A DNA stretch of 64,000 nt from assembly GCA_036674765.1 (NCBI GenBank), contig JARVKI010000082.1, positions 62,001 through 126,000 of the forward strand, read 5' to 3'. A program made the position numbers and the translations under genes. The DNA is from Seiridium cupressi. Its lineage: Eukaryota; Ascomycota; Sordariomycetes; Amphisphaeriales; Sporocadaceae. Below, piece after piece: positions 23,613 to 35,460 of this stretch (the first letter of the stretch is position 1; each line of letters begins with the position of its first letter). The notes below the pieces were generated by a model. The model was not told where the DNA came from. It saw only the letters and a list, made by a program, of their open reading frames with translations, and did no database searches.

Positions 23613-24861
23613 TTAGACGCGGTACGGGGGAGTGCCAGGGGGAGGGCCACCCGGACCTCCTGGGCCGGCACCGCCGCCGTTGGAAACTCCTCCACTCTCG
23701 TAGTAGGTGGCAGCATCGTTAATGGTGTAGGTGTAGGTGGTGTTGACACCGAAGCTCAACCAAGCCAAGATTCCGTCAGAGGCATCATCGCCAAGCAGGA
23801 CGTATCTACATTGAAGTCAGCCTTTTTCTTCTCCAACTTCCCTGAGGAGGGGGTTTCAAGCACATACTGCATGATCGGGTCGCTGGTCAGAAGGCCGTCG
23901 AGAAGAAGGAAGTCCTCTTCGTTGGTGGTAATGGGCTGGGTGTTGGAGGAGTAGGGCTCGTATGTCTCGATGATATCGCTGAGATCCTGATCAAAGTACA
24001 TCTGGCCGACGTGGTTGGCAGTCAGGTCATGGATGGTGTCGTTGGCTCGGGCGCTGGCATTGGGGTGGACGGCGACGTGAATATGCTGCGCGCGGCCCGA
24101 GTAGTGGCCGGGGTAGGTAGTCAGAAACTGGACAGCACCGTCCTCGTCGGTCTTCTGGAATCCGCGAAGGAAGGTGTTGTTCAGGTTCTCGGGGGCAGAT
24201 GAGAAGTTGCCGCCGGATGGGACACCAGCGTAAACACCAGTGGAGTTACATTCTAATAGTGAGCGGTTAGCCTCATGGCATCTGGGATGGGGCAGATGGC
24301 TATACTCACGCCAGATCTCGAACCAGTGGTCGACGATGGGCTCGCAGGTCTCAGCATCGAAGATATCGACATCGACATACAGGGGGATACCTCCCTGGTC
24401 CTCTCTGATATCGGTGCGAATGTACTCGCCCGAGACGTCTTAAGAGATATCATCATTAGCACGGCGGTTACACATGTAGCACCTCGGGGTATAGACATAC
24501 AGTAGGGGCCCTCGGTTTCCTCGGGGGATAGGACGCAAGAGGCATTCTGGGCGAAGACGGTCTCAAGAGGAGTGGTCTGGTCGTAGTCGGCATCAGACAG
24601 ATGAGTCTTGTTGATGTCGCTAGAATCTCGCTGGACGACGCCACGCTTGGCGTTCATGTTGGCGATGTTCTGGCGACGCTCAATGGCACGCTGCTCGATG
24701 CCACGGGCCTTGTGCTTGGCAGCACAGTGGCCCAGACTGGTTCGCTTGGAGTTGGCAATGAACTGCTGACGCTTGAGGAGCTCCTCCTTGATATTGCCAC
24801 CAGGGTGGGCAGCCACCAAGGTGGCGGCGACGGAAGCGACGAGAGCAGCAGAGAAACGCAT
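23613..24861 (-). CDS. Secreted intradiol ring-cleavage dioxygenase-like protein
   Basis: The exons are 24861-24501, 24438-24310, 24252-23868 and 23805-23613, 355 aa and in phase throughout. A signal peptide (MRFSAALVASVAATLVAAHP) leads to a Lys/Arg-rich pro-region and then the catalytic core. The non-haem Fe(III) ligands of intradiol enzymes are recognisable: Tyr in EGPYYVSGEYIRTD (the first intron splits this motif), and Tyr-His-His in YPGHYSGRAQHIHV. The C-terminus is a Gly/Pro-rich tail. The family opens catechol-type rings between the hydroxyls; extracellular fungal members are thought to act on lignin- or plant-derived catechols. A TATATA lies about 85 bp upstream of the start. The gene seems complete. 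Confidence 0.88.
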
Positions 24862-26447
24862 CTTGACCTCAGAGTTCAGATCTTGCTTAGAATGGAGTAC
24901 TGCGAGGTCAAAAAAATCCAAATCGTAGTCTGAGCCATGATTCTATATACTGCCTCGCACCCTCGACGGTCGGCAAAAGGGTGAACCGTACGATATAGCC
25001 TGGATCGTCATAGTCCCCAGTCTAGTCTCGCCTCTCAGCGGGTCACCGAATGAAAGGGTCCCTGGGGAATCACTGACTAAAATGCCGATTAGAGTAGGCG
25101 CGCTCTATAGGTGACGAATCTCCGGCGGCAATGAGCCAGGGCACTACAAGGCTGCCAGGTCGTGGCGGGCCATTGAAACAAAGCAACTCACGCACTTCCT
25201 TTCATTTCGCCAATACCGTAAACCGGCTATAAACAAGGACCGGAAGCCTCATCGATAAAATTGAGGAAGAACCTTTGTCCAACCCCGCCGATCGCTTGAC
25301 AATCCCTCTTTCCTGATAGGTGCACCGGCTATGCGTGCTCCTGAGAATGCAACAGTATAGCTATAGGGTGTACGCAATCCTCTCTTGGCAAAGTTCTTTT
25401 CTTTCATTAGACCTTCCGGAATTATGATGGTCGGGAAGCCGAGCATGGTCGACATGTTTCACTGCAGGCGGCCTGCCGCTTCGGGCAAGCAATCGTCGTC
25501 AGCGACCGGTTAAAATCGTCCAAAAGGTCAATTCCCCATCCTCGGAGGGCCGAATGGCTTGGCTCCAAGGGTGCCATCCTGGTCACGTGTGCGCTCTTCG
25601 CAGGTTTCTTATGCTTACAATGTATTCTCGGCACTAGTGGCCGAACCTGGCGCCAGGGGTCAAACGCGGGAGTTCCCCGCGGGGGGACTCCAGAATACAT
25701 TGTAGCGACTGCTACATTAGAATCGTGGGGTTTCCTACTTCTAGTCTGTGGATAGCCCAAGACCAACAGAGGTCCGATGCATCATGCAAAACGCCTTCTC
25801 ATGTGCTAGGTCTGGCCAGGCCATTATTCTTGGGAATACTTGCGGCAATTCGTCGGTTTGAAGCAGAATACATCAGGCCTTCAGTACGCTTCGAATATGA
25901 TAAGTAAAGTAGGCATCTCTTTACACATGGAACACGCAATAACCTTTCCGGCCCCACTGAGCCATCTAGATGCAGCATCATGGCATCACTACATTATGAT
26001 GTTTGGTCTTCCTACATACTCAATGCTCGCAATTTGATGTCAAAGGCCAAGATGGTTCGAATGAGGCATAACAAGGTCTCGACCACTGGACCAACTGAAG
26101 TCAATCGGAAGTCGGCAAGTGATATGAAATTGTGGAAAGCAAAAGACAAAGGCGAAACCCCTACCCCCGTTGAGAAACTAAAACATGTCCCAGGGGTCAC
26201 TAAATGACGTTACTGATAAAACCCCGACTGAGTGACTGATCAAAAACATCATCGCACCATAGCCTGGCCTTGGTGAGTGGTATTGGATGGCGGCGCTATT
26301 TTCGTTATTTGTCCATTCTGCCGTTACGTGCAATTGAGGTTGCATTGGCTCATGCTAGAAACAGTATCTCGCACGACCGACACATGGAATACATGACCCC
26401 TTGATATCGTATATACCCTGTTGATCAGGGAAGATCATTCTCTGATT
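24862..26447. other. Intergenic region upstream of the intradiol dioxygenase
   Basis: The promoter of the dioxygenase gene is at the left side. The remaining 1.4 kb has only short, motif-free open frames; I see nothing further. Confidence 0.45.
24944..24949 (-). promoter_or_regulatory. Probable TATA box of the intradiol dioxygenase gene
   Basis: TATATA on the minus strand, about 85 bp upstream of the start codon at 24861. The position fits a core promoter with a short leader. Confidence 0.4.
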
Positions 26448-26448
26448 G

Positions 26449-27336
26449 CTATTCCTCCTCCCTTGGCTGTTCTCGCCTTGCAGCCGGGCGACGAACTCTG
26501 AGGAATCGACCTTTGCGCGCGGCGACGTCTATGTCTCCCTTGGCGGGACCATGACCGAGGTCGTGGTAATCATTCCCGTCAGCAACATGACCACGTTTCG
26601 TGGTCCGTCGGGTATACAGGCTGATGGCACCTCGGCCGCCACACATCTGAGCATTGTTGCCGCCACAAGGCATATCGCACTGCATGGCGCAGCTAGGATC
26701 GCTAGCGTCCTCGAGATTCTGGGCCCTCGTGGCACCGCACCAGCATTCCCGACCGTACTCGAGGCCTGCGAATTGGTAGTTGGCATTCTTACATGCATCA
26801 AGGCACATGTTGACGGTCATGGCATCGTCGGCCTTGACCAGGTTGGAGAGGGCCCGACCCCATTCGGGTTCCATGAAGCAGCTCTGGTAAGTCCAGTCGG
26901 TGCTGGTTTTCAGCGCAGTAGGGCCAGCGAACGTCGTCACATTGAAGACCGACATCCGGTTCACGCCGCCGCACATCTGCTTCGTGGCGGCCGGTTTGTT
27001 GTTCTTGCAATTCATGTTGCAGTCCGCAGGGTTGCCGGGCATGCCAACGATCGGAGAGATGTACTTTCCGCAATAGCATTCCCGGCCGTACTCGACACCA
27101 AACAATGGCAGGTTGTTCTTGACACAATAAGCTGCGCATGACTCGATCGTCATGGAATCATCAGAGTAGGACGGTCCAGTCAAGACGCGACCAGGAATCT
27201 CGACGGGACATCCCATGAACTGGGTGCCATTAACGGCTTTTCCGACGGTTGGAACACCCTCCCAAGTTCCGGCAATAGTGCTCTGGGCACTGAGTACGAT
27301 GGCCAGAATGGCTTGTGGGAAGATGAATGAGCGCAT
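26449..27336 (-). CDS. Secreted protein with two WSC domains
   Basis: This is a single exon of 295 aa. A signal peptide (MRSFIFPQAILAIVLSAQST) is followed by two WSC domains, about residues 38-130 and 147-240. Each has the family's cysteine pattern and core: LPLFGVEYGRECYCG with CGGVNRMSVF, and YQFAGLEYGRECWCG with CGGRGAISLY. WSC domains bind cell-wall glycans; secreted fungal proteins with only WSC repeats are probably wall-attached lectins. The Arg-rich tail after the second domain (KRGHVADGND onwards) lacks a membrane helix or GPI signal and may be a read-through of a small intron, so the C-terminus is less certain. Confidence 0.88.
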   Translation of the reverse strand: MRSFIFPQAILAIVLSAQSTIAGTWEGVPTVGKAVNGTQFMGCPVEIPGRVLTGPSYSDDSMTIESCAAYCVKNNLPLFGVEYGRECYCGKYISPIVGMPGNPADCNMNCKNNKPAATKQMCGGVNRMSVFNVTTFAGPTALKTSTDWTYQSCFMEPEWGRALSNLVKADDAMTVNMCLDACKNANYQFAGLEYGRECWCGATRAQNLEDASDPSCAMQCDMPCGGNNAQMCGGRGAISLYTRRTTKRGHVADGNDYHDLGHGPAKGDIDVAARKGRFLRVRRPAARREQPREEE

Positions 27337-27940
27337 CGCGACAGTTTCGAAAGGTGTGGAGTATTAATTAGTGGTACTCCTGGTTTGCTTCCGTAAAGTT
27401 GTGACGCTCTTGTTGCTAAAAGGCGACATGGCTTACCGCAAGTCACGTTGTCTCCTTCATATACGATTATTCGTGGCAAAACTTCTGAAAGACTCAATTC
27501 ACCAAAGAATCATCGGGCACTTTGGCTTTAAAAACAAAGCCAATATAGCTGACGGGAAATCGGACGTCGCTGAAAACAAAGAAATGACAGCGGCCCAGCG
27601 CGTTTGGCAACCCGAAAGCGGCAAATGTCAAATAGTTTCATTGACAGTAATTGAGGTGTAGATGACCGTTGTACCAAAGTGACGTATTAGGTTGGTAATG
27701 ATGTTATGGTTTCAGACGGTTGTTTCCCAATATACCCCTACCAACAGCGCTAAGTCCTGATGACTTAGAACGAGCCCTGCTGCCAACGCAAGTCCGAAAT
27801 AAAAACCATAGTTTCGGTTTGTAGCAAGTCATGCTATAATGCCACCAACTGGTGATCGGGATAGAAAAGACCTACATGTCCTGAGAAAATTAACTCGGTA
27901 CTCATCGTTCAATCCAGTAGCATTGGTGTTGAATACAGTA
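27337..27940. other. Intergenic region with a repeat copy
   Basis: The WSC gene promoter is at its left and the 3' end of the chimeric regulator at its right. It contains the second copy of the dispersed repeat; nothing else is visible. Confidence 0.45.
27649..27750 (+). repeat. Dispersed repeat, copy 2
   Basis: This matches 3298-3393 in the same orientation over about 95 bp, with some ten substitutions and a few short indels. The flanks share little beyond a nearby ACCATAGTTTC word. It lies, like copy 1, between gene 3' ends. Confidence 0.75.
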
Positions 27941-29688
27941 CTACCCTATCAAAGCAGCTGCAAGCATCACGAGCCCGTCGAAACTGTCCGTTCCCGAGTA
28001 CCACTGGCCCCAGTTTGCAGTACTTCTTAGTGGAAGCTCCATGTCCACGGACTGTTCCGTCACTGTATGCTCACAATATATCTGGTCTTTGTTTACTTTG
28101 ACTAGCTCACCGTCTGAGGCTAGCCCAAACTCGGTCTGGCTCGCAGGTTGCCGCTCGCTTTCCGTCTTCCAAGCAAACTCATCACTTGCTTCCCATAGCT
28201 TCTCCTTCGCAGGCAGTGGCACAAGAACAAGGTCTGGCCGCATAGCGCACATGGCCGCCGGCTCGAAATAAACCAACATGTTCACAACTTGGTAAATCAA
28301 GCACAACCTTTGATCCTGTCAATACATCTGCCTCTCCGATTGGGGTGAGAGTGGATGAAACACTAGCCTTCGTCTAGATTCCTCATAAATCCAATCTCTC
28401 CAGTCGGTTTTAGCATCGTGGTTGCTTTCGTAAATTCCATGCGGCGCGACGCTGTTGAATTGCATCGCTAATGCCTATCGTTGTGATTAGAACTGGGGAA
28501 CAGGAATGCAACGAAAGCTGTGCTTACGGTCACAGTAGCGATCAACCGAGCGTCCAAGTTGTTGTAGTCCGTTACGCCTTGGTCTAATCTCATGATAATA
28601 TGGATAGAGACGGCTTGCATGACAGCAAGCAGTTGTAATTTGTTCAACTGAAGACGCTATGGAGTATGTCAGCTCTTTTAGACGTCTCCTAACTCAGAGA
28701 TGAACCGAGCGTACCACATCATATAAACGTTCACATTCTTGCCGTACATTCTTCCAGAACAACTTTAGACTCCCTTGCCCTCCGCTACTTGCCATATGCA
28801 TTAGACTAATGCAGTTGTTAAGTGACCCCATGTCGTCGTTCCCCACGTCAGAACAGATCAAGCTCGGATGAATAAATGGTGGGAGGGTGTTATGGTGCAA
28901 CATCATCAGAGAAAAGGATGTCAGAGTGTGCAAAATGAGACGGGCGGTGCTTTGCATCCCGTTCTTTGTCTTGGGTCGCTGTACAAGTGATCTTTGATTA
29001 TCGGCTGGCGGCCTTGGTATTGACACGGTGCGGAAAAGGTAGTCTTGTGGTAACTGAGCTGTTGGGTCCGCCAAAGGTGTGGCTTGAAGAACTAAAGAAG
29101 ATGATGCTGACAGGGTGTCTCGGGTGGTCTCGTTATTGGGTTGCTGGCTGAGAAAATCGTCCAGATCTATATCTAGGTCATGCCATTCCAGGCTTTCCTG
29201 TCCAAGATTCAAGGGTTCCGGATTTGCCATGTCAAGTTCGTTAATGAAAGTCATTTCACTATTGCGGCTGGTTTCTTGATAATTTTCGACGCTAGGAGGG
29301 GCTGCTACCAATGGAGGTGCTGAATCCTGTTCTTTGGTCGGTGCATCATCGTTTCCCCGAGTTCTTGTCCTTGTGGGTTTAGGAGCATCCGCTGGATAGT
29401 GGCATTCAATCCCCTTAATCATGCACCTCGAGCATTTTGGCTGCTTATGATCGCAACGCGCCTTCACTTTCGCACATTAAGTGCAAGACCGAGACCTAGG
29501 GGTACTTTTAACTTTTCGAGTGCGACAATAGTATCTATGCCTCTTCAGCGTGGATTCTAACACGCCGCACTGTTAGATGAACTCGTGTGATTACGGGATA
29601 TAATCTGGTGGAAGCTCAACTCACCCTTGTCATACGGTTTATTGCACCGCCTGCAGCGCAGAACGGATTGGAAATTTCGTTCGCCCAT
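27941..29688 (-). pseudogene. C2H2 + Zn2Cys6 transcription factor, stop codon in the zinc cluster
   Basis: The model has five exons: 29688-29625, 29556-28715, 28656-28528, 28474-28368 and 28307-27941, totalling 503 codons. The start opens a single finger, C-x2-C-x12-H-x3-C (CRRCNKPYDK-ESTLKRHRYYC, joined over the first intron). A basic linker (KSTPRSRSC) leads directly into a Zn2Cys6 cluster, C-x2-C-x6-C-x6-C-x2-C-x6-C (CAKVKARCDHKQPKCSRC and so on). This is a known fungal regulator architecture. An acidic mid-region and a conserved C-terminal helical region (DWRDWIYEESRRR, NMLVYFEPAAMCAMRPDL) follow. Codon 48 is TAA (29477-29479), between the first two zinc-cluster cysteines, so no functional protein can start from this ATG. 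Downstream frames are otherwise open. The last intron (28308-28367) needs an unusual GC donor (GCTAGT), perhaps a second lesion. Confidence 0.75.
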
Positions 29689-30133
29689 TTCAAACTAGAC
29701 CGGAACATGTTATCGGAGTTGTGAAATGAAACACTTATATCCAGTTCGAAGCATTTGTCAGCTTTCGCCAGCTTAAAAGTCTTCACATGGAACCTGTGGA
29801 TAGAGCGGACCAATCTGAGTCTGAATCCGGAATGGTCGGTCGGACGGGACATTTTGTAAATGCCAAGTACTCCTTAATTCCGAGAGTATGGAACTGGGTA
29901 AATGTTACTATTCTTGGACATTACATGTGGTCGTCCGCTACCTAAGTACCACAGACACAACTTGGGATTTTGCACACAATGATCAAACTCGGCTTCACAA
30001 ATTGAACAACTCCGTAGCATATTCATCGTCGTAAATCTCGACTACATATAATCATGGCTGTTGTGCGCTCAAAAGCCATATTCCTCATCAAACAATCAGC
30101 CCGTTCTTCTCAACTATAGATCTTGTAATCATC
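29689..30133. promoter_or_regulatory. Divergent promoter region, chimeric regulator / SDR
   Basis: The 445 bp between the broken regulator and the SDR must hold both promoters. In fungi a regulator and its target often share such a region, but no binding site is identified here. Confidence 0.4.
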
Positions 30134-31110
30134 ATGACAGCACCTTTTCCATCGCCGACCTCAAAATGGCACGCAAACATATATGAATCCATCTCTCCTA
30201 CTCGACCCGAGCTTTCTGCAAAAGGCAAGACAGTGGTTGTGACAGGGGGCGGGACCGGCATCGGTGCAGAGACGGCTCTCTACTTCGCCGAGGCAGGTGC
30301 GTCCCGGATTGCCCTTCTCGGCCGTAGAAAGCAACCTCTTCTCGACACAAAAGCCTCCATCGAGCTAAAGTTCGCTGCCGTCGAGGTATTTGTAGCCTCC
30401 ACCGATGTCACCAACAAGTCCGAAGTGGACTCGGCTTTTGCAAAGTTTGCTGGCGATGGCAAGATCCACGTCTTGGTCAGCAACGCAGCAATTATTGGAC
30501 CCATGGAGCCCCCAAGGGACGGGGATCCAGAAGAGTTCCTCGAAGCTACTCAGAAGAATATTAGGGGCGCGCTGTTCGTTGCGCAGGCCTTCCTTCGCTA
30601 TGCGTCGCCGGATGCAGTCGCCATCAATATTTCCTCCAACGCTGCACATGTCAACTTCGGACCTGGCTTTCCTTCCTACAGTGTCGCCAAGTTCGGGATA
30701 GTCAAGCTCTGGGATGTCCTGGCCTTTGGCAACCCAGAACTGAGCGTGTTTCATGTCCACCCCGGAGTAGTGCACACTGCAATGAATAAGGAATCCGGGG
30801 GTGTTGCTGCTGTCGGCTCTGCAGATGATGGTAAGTAAAATAATGCCTTTCTACTGAGCACCACGATGCTAACTCTAGTGTAGTTTCTCTGCCTGCGGGT
30901 TTCAACGTTTGGCTTGCAAGCCCCGAAGCGCGGTTCTTGAAGGGTAAGTTGCTCTGGGTGAACTGGGATGTGGATGAACTCAAGGCCCGCGCCAAAGAAA
31001 TTCAAAATAGTGCGCAACTTGAGATTCAGCTTGTTGGATGGCCTTTTGAAAGGCCTGGTTGGAAGTTCCAGGCTCAGAGCACCGACTCCAAATTGGTCTG
31101 GTCCAAATAG
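30134..31110 (+). CDS. Short-chain dehydrogenase/reductase
   Basis: The exons are 30134-30830 and 30884-31110, 307 aa. The Rossmann fold starts with TVVVTGGGTGIGAETALYF (TGxxxGIG, dinucleotide binding), then NAA in VLVSNAAIIGPM, the catalytic Ser in INISSNAAH, and Tyr-x3-Lys in YSVAKFG. The HPGVVHTAMNKE segment follows. It is a classical NAD(P)(H)-dependent oxidoreductase; the substrate is unknown. The C-terminal extension (NVWLASPEARFLKGKLLWVNWD) is typical for fungal SDRs of this type. The gene is intact and divergent from the broken regulator. Confidence 0.92.
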
Positions 31111-32535
31111 AGATAGCGACGAGGTGTTCAGTGAGGTCGGGCAAAGTCTGGCACCGGGCATGAAAACAGTTTGTTGTTCCGCGAATAATTCAATTCGGCT
31201 GATAAATTGGAAAAATGCAATTGCTTCATGCTGACATGACAATCAAAATACGTGCCCTGTGGAGTACTAATCTTTACTTCAGGACCATACAGTGGTGGCG
31301 CCGGCATCGCTTGCCAGTCTAAGCAAGACATTCGCACTGGCCTCAAGGAGCCTCTTCACCTGTCCCAGGTTTTTTTTCTCGCGGGTTCTTTTGGCAGAGT
31401 GCCCTGAATGAGTGAGAACTGCCGCGGCCGACAACGAGCACGAAACAGCGATACAGAGAATCCTAACAACTATCATCATTGAAACCACGACTGTTAGAGC
31501 TCCCCCAGGATGATGGTCTGCTCCGGTAACGTGACGATGGTAGTCTCGGTTACAGTCCCCCTGAGAGAAAACATATCCTAAAGGAGACTGCTCATGAATC
31601 TCAGATACTGAACACAGGGACATGCCTTGGAAGACCATCGCTGCCAAACTAGCCTCCGAGATCCAGAACCGAAATCGAGAAGGCCTCACTATGGATTACG
31701 GGACATCAAGTTCGGTCAAATGTGTGGTCATGACAGATGTAGTTTATCAATACCCACCCTTATACTAATGCGTACCGCCGTTGCACATGATGGATACAGC
31801 TCCCAAGCCGAAGTAGGCCCTGTGGACAACCTAGTGTCCGCTCAACGCTGTGAAAAGCGACTTCAATGGTATAGTGCTTATAGCGAATAAAGAGACCAAC
31901 CACGGCCCTGGCAGCAGACAGGACGTGGTTCCACGCTCTCACAGTCAACTCGGTATTCAGACAAAGTGGACAATTCTGATCTGCACGTCACCAACGAATT
32001 ATTCCGATTATCATTCTCCAACATGTTTCTACTGCCGTATCTAGCGCTTATCAAGGTTTGCTCAAATAGAAATCCACACGTGGCATCTAAAGCAGCTGTA
32101 CCTTGGTACTACGAGTCCTGTTGAAAAACGATCACCCAGCTAATCGAGCAATTGTGTCGAGCCTAACCGCCAATTATATCGTATTCGAGCTGTCAATCGC
32201 TTCTCCCCCCTCTCGGGATTCCTCCCAACAAGCCGCGTCTTCCCGTAAGAAGTCCAATTTGAGAAGTCGTTCGGCCAATAATCATCCCCGACTAGCCACA
32301 CGGAACACCAGACTACCATACAACGCGCTACAGTCAGTCGACGTTACAATGGTCTGAGATGACAAGACTGCAAGAGTCTTCCTTTTTGCTGAACACAAGT
32401 TCCTGAATATAGTTGTCCCACAGCCTTGCCTCGAATGCAATCGATGATTCAACACACCGAGCAACACACCGAGCATTTAGCCGTAACATTTTCAGATGGT
32501 GTCCTGACTTTGACATTCAGAACACGTTAAGTTAT
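31111..32535. other. Intergenic region, no gene seen
   Basis: Convergent 3' ends flank 1.4 kb in which every open frame is short and motif-free. There may be degraded sequence, but nothing can be named. Confidence 0.45.
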
Positions 32536-33988
32536 TCAGCTTTTTGTTCTGTCAAACAATGGCTTGTGCTCTTCGTGGACATCGTGCTCATATTCGTAAT
32601 CAACATGCACGAATGCCCTCTCCACATCAGCGAGTCCTTCAAGTTTCCTCTGCAGGGACTGACTGACATCATGAGAATGTCTGAGAGGCGTCTCTGGGTC
32701 CATGACAATGTCGATCTCGACGTAACATCTTTGGCCCGCATGATAGGCCCGGCACTGACTTCGTTAGCTTGTTCACGAGAGGATTCATGGTTCACCCAAA
32801 CAACTTACCGTATCAACCTTTGAGATATTAGGATCGTGCGTCATTGCGATATAGATCAGCTTCGAGATATACTCTGGTGGTGCACCTTTACCGACAAGCA
32901 GCCAAACCTGCTCGAAGGCGTTGGAGACCCAGGAAAAGAGAATAAGGAGAGCGATGCAGATGGCACCTATTGGTCTAGGTACCAAACAAACCGCTCGCCG
33001 ATGACAGACATGATCAAGCCAAAGGAATTGACAAAAATATCGTTTCGGTGATCGATCTAAATGAGTGAGTAAGCCGCAAGCAAATAAGACTCGGTGACTT
33101 TGGCCCTTACGAAAAACACGTGTACGGACGGATGCTTTCTATACAAGAAGCAATAACACATCAGGCTGAACTTGGCGGCAATGGCAACGCAAACACATAT
33201 CAATGGCGCAATATTCAGCTGCTCGCCACTTTCCGAATGTCCTGAACCGAGCGTGCGACCAGACTCGATCTGTACGGCGCCTTGGTAAGTATCAAGCTTT
33301 GCTGCATCGAATGCGAGGGTGCTTACTAGCAACTCGATGGCTACTGTAGTCATCAAGGCGCAGAACAGAATCACACCGATTGTTTCCATCCTCGTGCGAC
33401 CCTTGAGATGTTAGTCCAAGAGGCTACAGGTCTATTCGCGCTACAATCTGCACTCACCACTGGAAATTTATGCAACTTGGGCTTTGATGCCATGCATGAT
33501 GTTGCGAGCATGACACACGAGGAAACAAGATCCATCTGCGAATATCAGTGACATGTATGCACTAGAAACAACGACTCCAACTCACAAATGCATCGGCGGC
33601 TGTGGCAAACAGCTGCGACAGCCATAGTCAGATATGTTGCAACCCATTCACGAATGATGAGACCTACTGATAGCGAGCCAGTGGTTATGGCAGCATAGAG
33701 CTGGATCACAAACAGACAGAAGTTGACCGTGAAAGAAGCATTGATGGCGAACTTGATCTTTGGACCGACACGGTCACTTTCTTCGCCGGAGACTCGTTCC
33801 TCGTCATTAGATCCCAGGTACTGATCGATGAGATCATTTTGCCTTGCGTAGAACTTCCTCATTTCGCGTTTGTTCGCACTAGGGTATTCTATCTTCATCT
33901 GTTTCTCTGAGACGTTTTCGTGGCGGAGGCGCCCTATGTCCAGTGGGTCTGCTGGGTTGGCAGTAGTCGCCAGAGATGGAGGGGCCAT
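32536..33988 (-). CDS. Mn-type cation diffusion facilitator with one apparent frameshift
   Basis: The exons are 33988-33668, 33612-33586, 33535-33458, 33401-33111, 33056-32809 and 32754-32536. The protein has a hydrophilic N-tail (REMRKFYARQNDLIDQYLGS), six membrane helices and a C-terminal domain (RCYVEIDIVMDPETPLRHSH, AFVHVDYEYEHDVHEEHKPL). Both metal-site motifs are D-x3-D (DAF-MD over an exon border, and DHRND in helix 5), the signature of manganese-transporting CDF members. Its role would be export of Mn(II) from the cytosol to a compartment. Exon 2 is only 27 nt. The exons sum to 1184 nt, one short of a multiple of three. The missing base falls near 32972-32975, where WYLD and PIGAICIALL lie in different frames. 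As the rest is perfect, this is either a sequence error or a recent mutation. Confidence 0.8.
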
Positions 33989-35460
33989 TCTATGGCCAGC
34001 AGTGACATCAGCGAATTATTCAATGATCGTTTCGACGGCCGCACTATTGATGAGGTGTGTTCGATCTCGCACTTGGTGCCTTACCCGGCAACGGGGGGCC
34101 CTCCGTCAGATCTGTCTCGCGCTCATTTGCCATGGCCACGGTCAACTGTCGCCAAAGGAAGATAAGCTGACGTGGTAGAAGCAAGACTGATTGCAGTGCA
34201 AAACCTGGCGAAAGACGAGTAGGCGTTGGCTTCTGGTATGCGCGCGAGGTTATCGCAATACATGTAGTGTGGACAAACTAAGGCGCGGTTAAGGAGCAAC
34301 CCAAGAATTACCCAGGCTTGGGCAAATTTTCAGAGGCAGCCTGGGCATTTTGAGCTCCGTGGCACTCGCTTACATCACTTGCGAATCGACGCAGGGGTGT
34401 TCACAGGCACGCGCCCAGGCGCTAGACGAAGCTATGGCATCGGCGCTGCCCCAAATGGAGATTAAGCAGTTGATCAAGCACATTTCTCGCCATTCAACCT
34501 CCAATGGGGTTACTGACTACATTGTAGCACTGTGCGCTGCTAATGCCTCGCCTTATATGCTGCATAATATTATTGACAGGACCCCTGCTCTACCTAATGA
34601 CAGGTCTGTACAATGAACGCCTCCCCACGTTGCGATCTTGTGGCACACGCGGGGAAGCGAGGACCAATAAATCAGTTCCGAAGATCTCACCAGGCGTGAT
34701 AGCATGGAGAGAGGTAGATATTAGAAGATCAAATTTGATAGACGACAAGTGGCCAGTCAATCTACCACCAATCAGATGAGCCTGGCGTTTGATTTTCGGC
34801 TGTCCATACCGAGAGTTCATCGCTGAAATTCTGAGATCAAGCCTTTCGAAAAGCCAGAGGGCTTTCAACTGACTTGACTTGACCACTCCCTTGACATTAT
34901 GGCTTGAGGCGGCTGAAAGTCGTTTCGGCGCCCGACGATTAGTTTTCCTCGGCGTCTACAGTGGACAGAATGTTCAGACAACAGCAGCTTCCTCTCGATT
35001 GTTTTGATGTTCGTTTTGCGTGCCTCGCGCAAGAATTTCGACGTAATTCAGGGTGCTGTTTGTGTATGCGAGCTGCTTGACGCTATAATCACCCCAATGG
35101 CGCTGACTCTCACCGCTTTCGATGGCAGGCAAACGTGACAGCAACCTCGCTCAAAAGTTTTATGTGTAGCTCAATTGTAATGGTGATGCACTGCTCTATG
35201 CTAGTGTCCTTCGCTTTTTCTCCTCCGACTAAGAACTAATCCGTCATTTGAGTCAACTTTTACCAGATCAATCAAACATGTAAACCCCGAGGGCTTGCTC
35301 CGTCTTGGCTCGTTGGGTCCGTCCGTGCAAAGAGGGTGCGCCTATGCAAAAAGTGGAGCGGCGACGGAAACAACAAATCTCGTTCCTTCAGCTGGAAAGA
35401 TACATGTAGTCTACAACTTCAAGTGCTGGTTCACAGTAATAACGGCCTTACCATACGTCC
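33989..35460. other. Intergenic region upstream of the CDF gene
   Basis: The CDF promoter is at the left. An open plus-strand frame at 34350-34616 (88 codons) has no known motif and I do not call it a gene. Nothing else stands out. Confidence 0.4.
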
